From Cytobacillus solani (GTDB taxonomy: Bacteria; Bacillota; Bacilli; Bacillales; Cytobacillaceae), in assembly GCF_001420595.1 (NCBI RefSeq), contig NZ_LJIX01000006.1, positions 490,361 through 554,360 of the forward strand: a stretch of DNA of 64,000 nt, in the 5' to 3' direction. Below the pieces are notes generated by a model. That model saw only the letters and a program-made list of their open reading frames with translations, was not told where the DNA came from and did not search any database. The translations under genes were made by a program, and so were the position numbers. Shown in pieces: positions 16,627 through 26,248 of this stretch (position 1 is its first letter; each line of letters opens with the position of its first letter).

Positions 16627-16655
16627 AAAAGCACAATGAATTTTTTCATTGTGCT
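16627..16655 (-). terminator. Terminator of the SRPBCC gene
   Basis: AGCACAATGAA pairs with TTCATTGTGCT; the T-run TTTTTG follows on the minus strand. Confidence 0.85.
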
Positions 16656-16669
16656 GGCAGGCTTTGTTG

Positions 16670-17131
16670 TTATTTTGTTGTATGAATTAGATAATTATCT
16701 TGAATTTTGGCTGCGACAGCCTCAGTTAATTCAGCTGTCGTTTCGGGAAGTGATGACTGTATAATAGCATTCGCCATTTTTGCCATTATTCCTTCGGCTT
16801 TCATTTCAAGGTGACCAGTCATAAGACTTTTCTGCTGATTAATGGCTTCAACGGTAAAAAAACCATGCCCTGAAAACTTTTCATTTAATCCAGTCAAGTT
16901 AAAGGTCACCTTAGAAGGCTCCTGCCAACTAGTAATATCAACCTTTAATTCAATTTTTTTCTTCATAATTCCGATATCACTTTTAAAGCACCATGTAGAC
17001 TCTTTTTTATTGATAATATTGTGATCAATATAACCTGGGACAAGTGGTGCCCAATGATTTATGTTACTTACGAATTCCCAAACAAAACGTATCGGTACAT
17101 TTACTTCCACTTGTTGTCTAAAACATGTCAT
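16670..17131 (-). CDS. SRPBCC/CoxG-like lipid- or polyketide-binding fold protein
   Basis: A 153-residue single-domain protein with the START/SRPBCC pattern: an N-terminal strand (RQQVEVNVPIRFVWEFVSNINHW), a conserved VPG, a central beta sheet and a long C-terminal helix. It resembles CoxG (subunit G of carbon monoxide dehydrogenase clusters), but no CO dehydrogenase genes are nearby, so that role is unlikely. It probably binds a hydrophobic ligand. It is a monocistronic unit. Confidence 0.82.
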   Translation of the reverse strand: MTCFRQQVEVNVPIRFVWEFVSNINHWAPLVPGYIDHNIINKKESTWCFKSDIGIMKKKIELKVDITSWQEPSKVTFNLTGLNEKFSGHGFFTVEAINQQKSLMTGHLEMKAEGIMAKMANAIIQSSLPETTAELTEAVAAKIQDNYLIHTTK

Positions 17132-17232
17132 TCATTCCCGCTCCTTTTAATCATTTTCTTAAGATGCTTTCCATGAAAATCTATTCTAAATTCAGCGGGA
17201 GTATTCCATTTTCAAAGTATGAGCAATCTTTA

Positions 17233-17964
17233 TTAATTAATAACTTTCCATTTTGTTCGTAATTCCTCATACCATCTATTCGTTTGTTCTGGATCCTTAT
17301 CATTAATAAAAATTTTTCTGTTAGTTAATTCAATATAGATATATGGCGATGAGCCTTTCTGAATAAAAAGTAAACTTTTTCCGTAATCCTTTACTTTAAA
17401 ATGTCCCTTTGACAGAGTAGGCAGCCCAACACCATTCGTTCTTGCTAAAACTTCAGGCATTTCTTCCATTAATTCAATTCGTTTAATCTCTTTGAGATTC
17501 CATTCATCCCCATACATACCTGTAATTTCGAAGTGGTCTTTCTTTATGATTAATTCATAACCTTGATAGCTCGAAATAGTTAGGGCTGTTAATGACCCAA
17601 TAACGACAATAAATAGAATTGTACTTATTGTATAACTGCGTTTCCGTTTACTTGGAATTTCATATTTTGATAAATACACCAGTCCTCCCAGTAAGTAAAG
17701 GAGCATAAAACCAAATTGAACTTCAACCGCATATGTAAAAGATGTAAAGAGAAGTGGAAGCAAGACTAGCATCCCGATACCGGCTGATAACAGCAGCATA
17801 CCTGTTCTTTGCGGTGAACCCTTTGCAATTAGCTGCTCCTTTTCATGTTCAGCCCTAGAGGCAAAACCCGAAATAAGCCAATACGCTTTCTTATAACGAA
17901 TCGCCCATCCCAAAAGGATGAAAAGAACGGAAATAATGATTTGTACACTAATAAGTCCCATCAT
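17233..17964 (-). CDS. DUF3784-like membrane protein with C-terminal PH-like domain
   Basis: 243 residues. The first helix (about 5-23) and the motif YWLISGFASRAEHEKEQ match DUF3784; further helices lie near 55-70, 78-95 and 112-130. A soluble C-terminal part (about 140-243) with alternating strands (ITGMYGDEWNLKEIKRIEL, YGKSLLFIQKG, YIYIELTNRKIFIN) and a final helix resembles a bacterial PH domain. The function is unknown. The ribosome site AAAGGGAG precedes the two adjacent ATG codons. The 286 bp upstream of it, before the protease gene, holds no convincing gene. Confidence 0.78.
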   Translation of the reverse strand: MMGLISVQIIISVLFILLGWAIRYKKAYWLISGFASRAEHEKEQLIAKGSPQRTGMLLLSAGIGMLVLLPLLFTSFTYAVEVQFGFMLLYLLGGLVYLSKYEIPSKRKRSYTISTILFIVVIGSLTALTISSYQGYELIIKKDHFEITGMYGDEWNLKEIKRIELMEEMPEVLARTNGVGLPTLSKGHFKVKDYGKSLLFIQKGSSPYIYIELTNRKIFINDKDPEQTNRWYEELRTKWKVIN

Positions 17965-18250
17965 ATATAAATACTCCCTTTGATGTATAGTTTATACATT
18001 TAATTATAATTGATAAGCGATCATCTTGATAGTAGAGAATGGATGGGGGAAATAGAAGTAAAGAAAGAGCTAAGAAACATTTCAAAGGAATCCATTTGAA
18101 GTGGATAAATTCTATAAAAACCCAGAAAAATATGCCATTGGACATGCTTGCTTGATGAATAAAAATAAGTGCTTCCTCCCTATTCAGAAAATACTGAAAA
18201 TTAATTAATATTTAGGTTGTAATAATAATTATTTTAAAGGGGTGTTGCAT

Positions 18251-20092
18251 GTGTTAAAGGTCCTATCTAGTTCAGCATTAGCATTAGCGTTAACAGGCAG
18301 TACGATTTTTGCAGGCATTCAAACCGCAGATTCTGCTAGTAAAGACAAAAGTACATATGATATTAATTTAGCCCACCATGTAGGGGTATCACCAGAGCTT
18401 GCTGAGCAGGCAAAACGGTTAGGCATTGACCTTTCAAAAGTAGACCCAGCCGAAAAAGTGGCAAACCATGGGAAAAAGTTTCAACAGGCCGGGGATAATC
18501 ATGTTGCCTATAAAAAAGCACTGGGGGACGTTCCTGTCCTCGTTATTTTAGCTAAGTATAAGGATGGGGATGAGCCAATAGGGGATATGAAAGGACAAGT
18601 CCCTGCCCATTATTATGAAGATTTAATCTTTGGTACGGAATATAATCCGTACGAGTTAGATGAATTTAAGCAGTATGCGGAGTATAACGGGGTCAAGGCT
18701 CCAACAGATCGTACAATGCAGAATGCTTACAAGGAATCAAGCAATGGGAAAGTGAATCTCGTACGTAAGGAAAATACTGAATTTGTTTGGGTAGAATTGC
18801 CTCATGGTGCTTCGTACTATTTGGATCAAGAGGGGAAATATGCTGAAAATGGCAAGTACGTAAATGGCAACGTGAATGGTGATGCACATACAGGTGAATT
18901 TATTCGAGATTTGCTTAAAGCTGCTGATGATCAAGTAGATTTTTCCAAGTATGCAGAGAATGGGGAAGTTCCAAATGTGTTCGTTGTACATGAAGGAACA
19001 GGAGCGGAATTCAGCCGTGATCCAGCACAATTTTGGTCGCATAAGTGGAATATATTAAGTGCTTTATATTATGGAAAATACTATGAAACTGGCATAACGG
19101 CTCCAGAATATTCTGGTTTGAGTGAGGAAGAGTGGATTAACAAAACCATTGCTGAAGAGATGACTTATGATGGTGTACTTGTGAATAACTACAATATCCA
19201 GCCTGGAATTGGAGGCAATGTTGCTGGTTATGATGCAGCAACAAATTCCTATAATGAATCGTTAAAAACGGGACCATTCCCTGCACAAACAGGTGTCTAC
19301 GCCCATGAATTTGGACATGCTCTAGGGCTGCCTGACTTTTATGATACAGTCTACACTTCTGAAGGTGTTGGGAACTATTCAATGATGGCAGGCGGTTCAT
19401 GGATGCGATATCCGGATCATGCGGCTTATTCTGGAAATTCGCCAACACATTTTGATCCATTCTCAAAGGTATTCTTAGGCTGGGCTGAACCAATGGAAGT
19501 TACAGAGGAAGATGGAGTAAAGACAATTACGCTTCCTCCTATTAATCAAGCAAATAGCCAAAATGGCATTGTTAAAATGGAAGTGCCGGGATCAAACGGA
19601 ACAGAATATTTCTTATTTGAGAATATTCAACAGGATGGGTTTAATAAAGGGTTAGTTCGTCAAGGGGAGGATGCACATGGATTAGTCGCCTGGCATGTGG
19701 ATGAAAATATTATTAACCTCTATCAAACAGCTGGATTCCGTCCGAACAATGTGGAGAATTGGCAAAACAAGCGCTTCCAATACAATCAATCAGAAACAGC
19801 TGCAGACGGAACGGTTGTGACTCACTATGGATTATCTATTCTTCAGGCGGATGGGAAATATGACCTTGAGAAAAATGTGAATCGCGGAGATGCAGGAGAC
19901 TTCTTCAAAACAGGCAGTAAGCTGACACCTGTTTCTGGAAAAGTTCATACAGGTTCGTATTACTTCTGGAAAGGTCAAAACTCAACACCTGCTGATTCTG
20001 GTATCCATGTAACTGACATCGTTGAAAATAAAGATGGATCGATTACAGCAAAATTTTATTATCAATCCAATCAAGGAAAAGGGAACAAATAA
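18251..20092 (+). CDS. Secreted M6 metalloprotease, immune inhibitor A family
   Basis: About 613 residues with a Sec signal peptide (hydrophobic stretch within the first 25 residues, cleavage probably near ADSAS). The zinc site is AHEFGHALGLPD (HExxH with the following Asp). The region after it (NYSMMAGGSW, HFDPFSK, LGWAEP) is characteristic of M6 InhA proteases, which degrade antimicrobial peptides and host proteins. GTG 18251 is chosen because AAAGGGG lies 8 nt upstream; GTG 18242 lies inside that site. Full InhA proteins are about 790-800 residues, so this one lacks most of the C-terminal module. It stands alone and ends at a terminator. Confidence 0.9.
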   Translation: MLKVLSSSALALALTGSTIFAGIQTADSASKDKSTYDINLAHHVGVSPELAEQAKRLGIDLSKVDPAEKVANHGKKFQQAGDNHVAYKKALGDVPVLVILAKYKDGDEPIGDMKGQVPAHYYEDLIFGTEYNPYELDEFKQYAEYNGVKAPTDRTMQNAYKESSNGKVNLVRKENTEFVWVELPHGASYYLDQEGKYAENGKYVNGNVNGDAHTGEFIRDLLKAADDQVDFSKYAENGEVPNVFVVHEGTGAEFSRDPAQFWSHKWNILSALYYGKYYETGITAPEYSGLSEEEWINKTIAEEMTYDGVLVNNYNIQPGIGGNVAGYDAATNSYNESLKTGPFPAQTGVYAHEFGHALGLPDFYDTVYTSEGVGNYSMMAGGSWMRYPDHAAYSGNSPTHFDPFSKVFLGWAEPMEVTEEDGVKTITLPPINQANSQNGIVKMEVPGSNGTEYFLFENIQQDGFNKGLVRQGEDAHGLVAWHVDENIINLYQTAGFRPNNVENWQNKRFQYNQSETAADGTVVTHYGLSILQADGKYDLEKNVNRGDAGDFFKTGSKLTPVSGKVHTGSYYFWKGQNSTPADSGIHVTDIVENKDGSITAKFYYQSNQGKGNK

Positions 20093-20103
20093 TCTTCAAA
20101 GCA

Positions 20104-20138
20104 AAAGCCTGATCTCAAAAAAGGGATCAGGCTTTATT
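20104..20138. terminator. Bidirectional terminator
   Basis: AAAGCCTGATC pairs with GATCAGGCTTT. It overlaps the last codons of the convergent yunB gene. Confidence 0.88.
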
Positions 20139-20898
20139 GTGGAGGCGGAATGACCGCAGGAATTCCCTGGCCAGAGCCATTATAATATTGAGGCACTTTG
20201 CCAGGATGAAACAAATCACCAATGCGCACCTGATTAGAAACTTCAATCGGACTTTCGATAAGTGGAATAATGACATTCATATGAACCTTTACATTGATAT
20301 AGACTTCTAGAAATGTATTATTGATACCTGACTCAGCCATTTTTGCTTCTACGTCAGATGTTACATCTCCGATAATTTCTAATCGTACTGGAATCTTAGG
20401 ACCTAAGTTTGAAAGTAAGGTCATTTTTGTGGCCATGCCAAGTGGGACGTAATAAATGATGCCTGTTTCATTTTTTGTCTTGTCTACATCAATTTCAATA
20501 TCGTTTTTAAAGTTTTCTAATTGTTCCATATCTCCTGCCTCTACTAAGTTTAAATACTTTTGAACCCTTTTCTGGGACTCGGATATGGCTTTATTATAGA
20601 TTTGTGGGTTGAAGCTATAGCTTGGTTCCCCTGCGTTTTCATGCTTAACAATTAATTCATTGATATCGATGCTTTCAGAAATATCCTTGTCAATGGCATC
20701 ATTGATCGCTTGGGCTGCAAATTGACGAGCCCTTGATTCGGCAATGCCAATTAAGGTCGGTTCTATATTCTTGTTAATAATGATTAAACTTCCAAACGTT
20801 AATAAGAGAAAAATGATAAAAGAAATAAATAATACATATTTAAATGGCAAAGGGCCTTTAAAACTTCGTCTCCTTCGTACTTTTACTTTTCTAAGCAA
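20134..20898 (-). CDS. yunB: Sporulation protein YunB
   Basis: About 254 residues with a basic N-terminal tail (RKVKVRRRRS), one transmembrane helix (about 20-44) and an external domain. The sequence matches YunB, a sporulation protein expressed in the mother cell under SigE in B. subtilis: RARQFAAQAINDAI, the YYVPLGMAT block, and IPVRLEIIGDV. TTG 20898 is chosen because GGGAGG is placed 6-7 nt upstream; a longer frame to 20931 places that site inside the gene. It indicates that the host forms spores. Confidence 0.9.
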   Translation of the reverse strand: MLRKVKVRRRRSFKGPLPFKYVLFISFIIFLLLTFGSLIIINKNIEPTLIGIAESRARQFAAQAINDAIDKDISESIDINELIVKHENAGEPSYSFNPQIYNKAISESQKRVQKYLNLVEAGDMEQLENFKNDIEIDVDKTKNETGIIYYVPLGMATKMTLLSNLGPKIPVRLEIIGDVTSDVEAKMAESGINNTFLEVYINVKVHMNVIIPLIESPIEVSNQVRIGDLFHPGKVPQYYNGSGQGIPAVIPPPQ

Positions 20899-21246
20899 AG
20901 GATAACCTCCCATTTCAAGTGAAGTTCTCACTCATTTCTTTTTACGTTTATCCATTGGCTGTTAGTAGCTCTGAAAATGAATTCATTTATGTTCATTGGG
21001 TCATTTGTACAAATATATGTCCAAAACGTAAAAATAAACATAAGCTTTTTGTCTCTTTTTGCGGAATGGTTTTATTGAAAGGAAAACTAGCGATTTGCAT
21101 TTCCTTCCTGTATTTGGTATTATCTAGAGAATTATTTTTGTTCGGTTTGAAAGGAAAGAATAAGTTGATACTTTTCGCCTGAATATGACTTTGAGCAAGA
21201 ATAGTAAATTTCAAAATGTGTATGTATACACAAGGAGGAAACAGAA
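20899..21246 (+). other. 348-bp intergenic leader before the cold-shock gene
   Basis: No convincing gene is present: frames on both strands lack ribosome sites and family-like composition. The stretch ends with a short dyad TGTGTA-TGTA-TACACA (21217-21232) that touches the AAGGAGG ribosome site of the cold-shock gene. Long leaders are usual for csp mRNAs. Confidence 0.5.
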
Positions 21247-21447
21247 ATGGCAACAGGTAAAGTAAAATGGTTTAATGCAGAAAAAGGATTTGGATTCATC
21301 GAAACTTCAGAAGGACAAGATGTATTTGTTCATTTTTCAGCGATTCAAGGCGAAGGCTTTAAATCACTTGATGAAGGACAAGAGGTTTCTTTTGATATCG
21401 AAGAAGGCGCTCGTGGACCTCAAGCGGCTAACGTTGTAAAACAATAA
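21247..21447 (+). CDS. Cold-shock protein (CspA/CspB family)
   Basis: A 66-residue single cold-shock domain with RNP1 (KGFGFIE, residues 13-19) and RNP2 (VFVHFSAI, residues 26-33). It binds single-stranded RNA and DNA and acts as an RNA chaperone. It is equally close to B. subtilis CspB and CspD, so I give no symbol. AAGGAGGAAACAGAA precedes the ATG, with a small dyad adjoining that site. It is monocistronic with its own terminator. Confidence 0.95.
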   Translation: MATGKVKWFNAEKGFGFIETSEGQDVFVHFSAIQGEGFKSLDEGQEVSFDIEEGARGPQAANVVKQ

Positions 21448-21454
21448 GAAATAA

Positions 21455-21492
21455 AAAAACAGACTCTGAAAATTTTCGGAGTCTGTTTTTAG
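21455..21492 (+). terminator. Terminator of the csp gene
   Basis: AAAACAGACTC pairs with GAGTCTGTTTT, ending in T5. Confidence 0.92.
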
Positions 21493-21512
21493 GTTGTTAA
21501 TCTATATATTAT

Positions 21513-22850
21513 CTATTGAACTTCTTGCATATAATTTAATTCTTTTTCAGTCAGTAAATCCTTCAAATAGCCGTTTAAAAACAATCCAAATGGATCCAGT
21601 TCATTTCTAATGGTTAAAAAGTCAGTAAGCATAGGATAAAGATTGTACAGGTCATTATTACTGCGGTTATGCATTTTTCCCCAATGGGGTCTGCCATCGT
21701 ATTTTTTCATAATTTGTTCCATATCATGAAAATAATCTTCATATGGCATACCTTTATACATGTGAAAGGCAATATAGGCTGATTCTCTTTTGTAGGAAGG
21801 ACTTAGCCATATATCATCAGCCTTGACCATGCGGCATTCAATAGGAAAATGAACTTTATGCTTTTGCACCTCAATGCATTCCCGAATCTCTTGGATAGCT
21901 GGCAGGAGGTGCTGTAGGGGGATGCAATATTCAATTTCTCTAAATTTAACGATTCTTGGTGTTGCAAATAGCTGATAACTATGTGCTGCAATTGACGTGC
22001 GTCCAACACTTTTTGAAGAAAGTCTGCTTATAAAACGACAGGTTTTCGGAAATAATCGGCAAATTTCTGAGAGAATAAAGAACAAATAGTTTTCTAATAG
22101 AAGATTTTTAAAATGGTGAAGACGTAAGCTTTTAGGTTTTTGATTGGAAATATTCATCGTCTTAATTTGTACTAAATCTGAATATGGGAATAGATAAAAC
22201 TCAAAGTGACGATTTGTTTCGATTAATTGGGTAAGATTCTTCTCGAGGATTGGAAACTCTACTTGATCACTTATATATTCGTAAATAGGGCTTTCGATTA
22301 TTTTTAAGGTAACTTTTACAATGATGCCTAAAGTCCCTAACGATACAAGACATGCATTAAAATAATGAGCATTTTCTGTTTTGGATATAGGCAGGACTTC
22401 TCCAGTTGCTGTAACTAGCCATATTCTTGTTACTTGAGTGGAAATATTGCCAAATTGAAGCCCTGTACCGTGTGTTCCTGTAGAAATCGCTCCAGCAATA
22501 CTTTGTACATTGATGTCTCCCAGATTTTCTTGGGAAAAGCCTTTCCTTCCCAGTTCTTCACCTACTTGATATAGTCGTGTACCGCCAAAGACTGTCACAG
22601 TGCCCTTGTCTTTATCAATGGATTCAATCCCAGATAAAGAATCAAGTGAAATGAGCCATTCATCTGATTCAACAAGTCTTGTAAATGAATGTCCAGCTCC
22701 GATAACTCGAATGGTTTTTCCCTCAATTACAGCTTCTTTTACAATGGCACTAACCTCATTTATAGAGGTTGGGTAAAAAATTTTTTCAGGCTGGCTCTCA
22801 AATGTATGTGCCCAGTTTTTCAATGTATGGCCTTGCTCTGTTTTCATCAT
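21513..22850 (-). CDS. FAD-linked lactone oxidase (D-arabinono-1,4-lactone / L-gulonolactone oxidase family)
   Basis: About 445 residues. The N-terminal VAO-type FAD domain (about 20-175) shows RVIGAGHSFT, GGTRLYQVGEEL, and SIAGAISTGTHGTG, a typical FAD-binding segment. The C-terminal ALO domain ends in LDPFGLFLNGYLKDLL. Such enzymes oxidise aldonolactones or sugar alcohols with oxygen. The ATG at 22850 overlaps the TGA stop of the upstream PLP enzyme gene (ATGA), so the two are translationally coupled. The substrate is unknown. The same pairing is familiar in actinobacteria, which hints at a joint pathway or an old transfer. Confidence 0.85.
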   Translation of the reverse strand: MMKTEQGHTLKNWAHTFESQPEKIFYPTSINEVSAIVKEAVIEGKTIRVIGAGHSFTRLVESDEWLISLDSLSGIESIDKDKGTVTVFGGTRLYQVGEELGRKGFSQENLGDINVQSIAGAISTGTHGTGLQFGNISTQVTRIWLVTATGEVLPISKTENAHYFNACLVSLGTLGIIVKVTLKIIESPIYEYISDQVEFPILEKNLTQLIETNRHFEFYLFPYSDLVQIKTMNISNQKPKSLRLHHFKNLLLENYLFFILSEICRLFPKTCRFISRLSSKSVGRTSIAAHSYQLFATPRIVKFREIEYCIPLQHLLPAIQEIRECIEVQKHKVHFPIECRMVKADDIWLSPSYKRESAYIAFHMYKGMPYEDYFHDMEQIMKKYDGRPHWGKMHNRSNNDLYNLYPMLTDFLTIRNELDPFGLFLNGYLKDLLTEKELNYMQEVQ

Positions 22851-24019
22851 AGAAAGCATGCTCCTTCCCCGCGATAAGTATTAAAGAGATAAACAATCTG
22901 CTGATTGGAAATACAAATAATTTCCTTAAAGCGCTCGCAAATCTCTCCGGCTTTTGCTGCCCGAAAGACGATTGCATCCCCTATATCAAGGGATAAGTTC
23001 TCATAATATACTGGGGTTTGCACTTCGCCTGCTCCCTCTAACGGCAAGAGTTTTCCTCCCATGGGATAGACAGGCTTTGGCATTTTGTCTTTTCCAGCTG
23101 CTCCTGATGCTATATAGCCACCGCCAAGACATGTATATATGTTTGGGGCTGGTTTTCTTACAATAGGCAAGGCAAAGAAGAGGGAAGGCTTATAGCTAAA
23201 GCTTTGATAATAATCAAATAAAAGCGGGGAATAAAAGCCGGACCCGACTGTTACCTCTGTTACGTAATCTTCCAATGAAGTCGTATGCAGACTGCCTGTT
23301 CCGCCGCCATTAACAAGTGATAAGGGGATGTCTTCATCCATGAGTTTCTGAATAACCTTTGTTCGACGCACAGCAATTTCAGGAATCGATTTCTTTTTCA
23401 AATAAGAAATGAATGTGTTCTTTAAGAATTGTGAGGGCATGAGGTCACCCACACCGGCTATTTGTGCTTCATATCCCATCATGCCTGTAATCTCAAGCTT
23501 AGTAGATTGTTTAATTTTTTTTGCAAGCTGTAAGACTGCGTCTTCATTATTTAGCGGGGATCGTCTGACGCCAAAATGCAGATTGGCAAAAGCAGTACTC
23601 ATGTCAACATCAATACAAACGTAGAATTTTCCGTCTGTCTCCAAAGCGATCCTTTGTAAATGATCGATATGCTCAGAAGAATCTACCATTAAAATAATTT
23701 TCTTTTCTGTTTGATTGATTTTAGCAATTTTAATAAGTGCATCCATGTCCCAGCAAGGGTAGCCGAGCAAAATATCATCAAACCCTTTTTCAGAAAGAAA
23801 TATTGACTCTTGTGGGGTAAAGGACATTAAGCCTTGGAAAATTCGGTTTGATTGGAGTATTCTTCTTAGAAGAGAAACAGAGCGAATCGATTTGGTGGCA
23901 ATTCGAATGGTTTTTCCATTCGCTTTTTTAGCAATTTCTTGGCAATTTTCATCAAATGCATCTAAGTCTAAAAGTAATGCCGGCAGAGAAATTTCATTAA
24001 GCAGCTGTTTTGAAAGCAA
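22847..24019 (-). CDS. Fold-type III PLP enzyme (alanine racemase N-domain; amino acid deaminase/aldolase family)
   Basis: 390 residues. The alanine racemase-type barrel begins with PALLLDLDAFDENC, and the PLP lysine is in RIATKSIRS (about residue 43). The C-terminal beta domain holds GGGYIASG and GEVQTPV with GDAIVFRAAKAGE, as in D-threonine aldolase and D-serine dehydratase-like proteins. It probably acts on a D-amino or hydroxyamino acid. The start is TTG with GAGGGG 6 nt upstream. It forms a two-gene operon with the lactone oxidase through an ATGA overlap. The reaction is not determinable from sequence. Confidence 0.83.
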   Translation of the reverse strand: MLSKQLLNEISLPALLLDLDAFDENCQEIAKKANGKTIRIATKSIRSVSLLRRILQSNRIFQGLMSFTPQESIFLSEKGFDDILLGYPCWDMDALIKIAKINQTEKKIILMVDSSEHIDHLQRIALETDGKFYVCIDVDMSTAFANLHFGVRRSPLNNEDAVLQLAKKIKQSTKLEITGMMGYEAQIAGVGDLMPSQFLKNTFISYLKKKSIPEIAVRRTKVIQKLMDEDIPLSLVNGGGTGSLHTTSLEDYVTEVTVGSGFYSPLLFDYYQSFSYKPSLFFALPIVRKPAPNIYTCLGGGYIASGAAGKDKMPKPVYPMGGKLLPLEGAGEVQTPVYYENLSLDIGDAIVFRAAKAGEICERFKEIICISNQQIVYLFNTYRGEGACFL

Positions 24020-24209
24020 GGCAACCCCTCACATATCATTCATAATTATGTAGCTTATTTTTATTATAAAGGATACGTAAATAAAAGTGGGGATAATTAT
24101 TTTAAAAATTCAGTTTATTGAATTTAGAACAGAAGGATTTCGTTTATTCCTATGGTAAAATATATTTGGGACATGTCTAAAGATTAAATATATGATGAGG
24201 AGTGATTGG

Positions 24210-25214
24210 ATGAAAGCATTAATACATGAAGGAAAAGCAGGTTTTAGCGGGCTATCCTATGGGGAAATAGCTGAAAGGGTGCCTGGAGCTGGAGAAGTAA
24301 GCGTTCGATTGAAAACTGCAGGTCTAAATCATCGCGACCTTTTTGTACTGAATCGCCATTTGCCGTCTGATCCGCCTCTTATTATTGGGTCTGATGGAGC
24401 GGGAATGATTGATGCAGTAGGTGAAGGCGTACATACAGTTAAAGTCGGGGATGAGGTAATGATTAATCCTGGACTCGGATGGCAAGAAAAAAGCGATGCA
24501 CCACCAGCAGGCTTTGAGATCGTTGGACTTCCTGATCATGGGACATTTGCAGAGAAGATTGTCGTACCTGCAGAAAATACAGTTCCAAAGCCAACATATT
24601 TATCCTGGGAAGAAGCAGGTGTCCTTTCTTTAGCAGGACTCACGGCCTATCGTGCTTTATTTACTCGAGGAAAAGTAACTTCTGGAATGAAGGTGTTTAT
24701 TCCAGGGATTGGCAGTGGGGTCGCCACTTTTCTATTGCAATTCGCAAAAGCTGCTGGGGCAGAAGTATATGTAAGCTCACGTTCAAAGAAAAAATGTGAT
24801 CGTGCACTAGAACTTGGTGCACATCAAGCGATTGACAGCAATGAGGATTGGAGTAAGGCGTTAAAAGGTGTGAAAATGGATCTGGTCATTGAATCTGTCG
24901 GAGCAGCCACATTCAATAAGTCATTAGAACAACTTCGCAGTGGGGGAACGATCGTTATATTTGGTGCTTCCGCTGGAGATGAAGTAACATTTAACCTGCG
25001 CACATTTTTCTATGCTCAGCAAAATCTCCTAGGATCCACAATGGGAAGTGCTGAAGAATATAAAGAAATGCTCCAGTTTATGGAGAGGCATCAGTTGAAA
25101 CCAGTAATCGATGAAGTTTTTGATTTAAGCGAATTTGACAGGGCGTTTCAACGATTAGAGGAAGCAGAGCAAATGGGGAAAATAGGATTCATAATTCGTT
25201 CCGAAATGCTTTAA
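24210..25214 (+). CDS. yogA: Zinc-independent MDR alcohol dehydrogenase/quinone oxidoreductase, YogA-like
   Basis: About 334 residues of the medium-chain dehydrogenase family. The GroES-like N-terminal domain has AGLNHRDLFVLN and GSDGAGMIDAVGEGV. The Rossmann domain carries IPGIGSGVATFLLQFAKAAGAEV for NAD(P)H binding. The structural-zinc cysteine cluster is absent. The order of motifs follows B. subtilis YogA. ATG 24210 has GAGGAGTGA upstream; an earlier ATG (24192) has no site. It is probably an NADPH-dependent reductase of carbonyl or enone compounds; the substrate is unknown. Confidence 0.82.
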   Translation: MKALIHEGKAGFSGLSYGEIAERVPGAGEVSVRLKTAGLNHRDLFVLNRHLPSDPPLIIGSDGAGMIDAVGEGVHTVKVGDEVMINPGLGWQEKSDAPPAGFEIVGLPDHGTFAEKIVVPAENTVPKPTYLSWEEAGVLSLAGLTAYRALFTRGKVTSGMKVFIPGIGSGVATFLLQFAKAAGAEVYVSSRSKKKCDRALELGAHQAIDSNEDWSKALKGVKMDLVIESVGAATFNKSLEQLRSGGTIVIFGASAGDEVTFNLRTFFYAQQNLLGSTMGSAEEYKEMLQFMERHQLKPVIDEVFDLSEFDRAFQRLEEAEQMGKIGFIIRSEML

Positions 25215-25261
25215 GTTCATTTTAATAAGAATTAGAATATAATAGAAGAGACAATATATAA

Positions 25262-26023
<762 letters not shown>

Positions 26024-26035
26024 TAATTGTTAGCA

Positions 26036-26085
26036 GAAAAACTAACCATCAGCAGTGCACTTAACTGACGGTTAGTTTTCTTTCT
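26036..26085 (+). terminator. Terminator of the map gene
   Basis: AAAACTAACC-TCAG pairs with CTGA-GGTTAGTTTT, then a T-rich tail. Confidence 0.88.
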
Positions 26086-26216
26086 TTATGCAATGGAGCA
26101 GAGTGAATTAAAAAGGTGAATAAAAGGAAATGATGATAATGGAATTCAAAAAAACAATGGGAATGAGTTAGGCTATTACTTCCTCTTATTACCCTTCAAA
26201 TTATTTAATTAATCAA

Positions 26217-26248
26217 AGCCCTCCGCTAGGTATGGAGGGCTATTTTTC
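26217..26248. terminator. Terminator next to the lactonase gene end
   Basis: AGCCCTCC pairs with GGAGGGCT; T-rich sequence lies on both sides. Confidence 0.75.

Noticed and set aside
16670-17131. Carbon monoxide dehydrogenase subunit G function
   Set aside because: Only the fold matches; no CO dehydrogenase genes are in the window.
17948-18145. 65-codon minus-strand frame
   Set aside because: No ribosome site, and it overlaps the start of the DUF3784-like gene.
20919-21253. Frames of 86-87 codons on both strands upstream of the csp gene
   Set aside because: Low-complexity composition, no ribosome site, and mutual overlap; taken as leader sequence.
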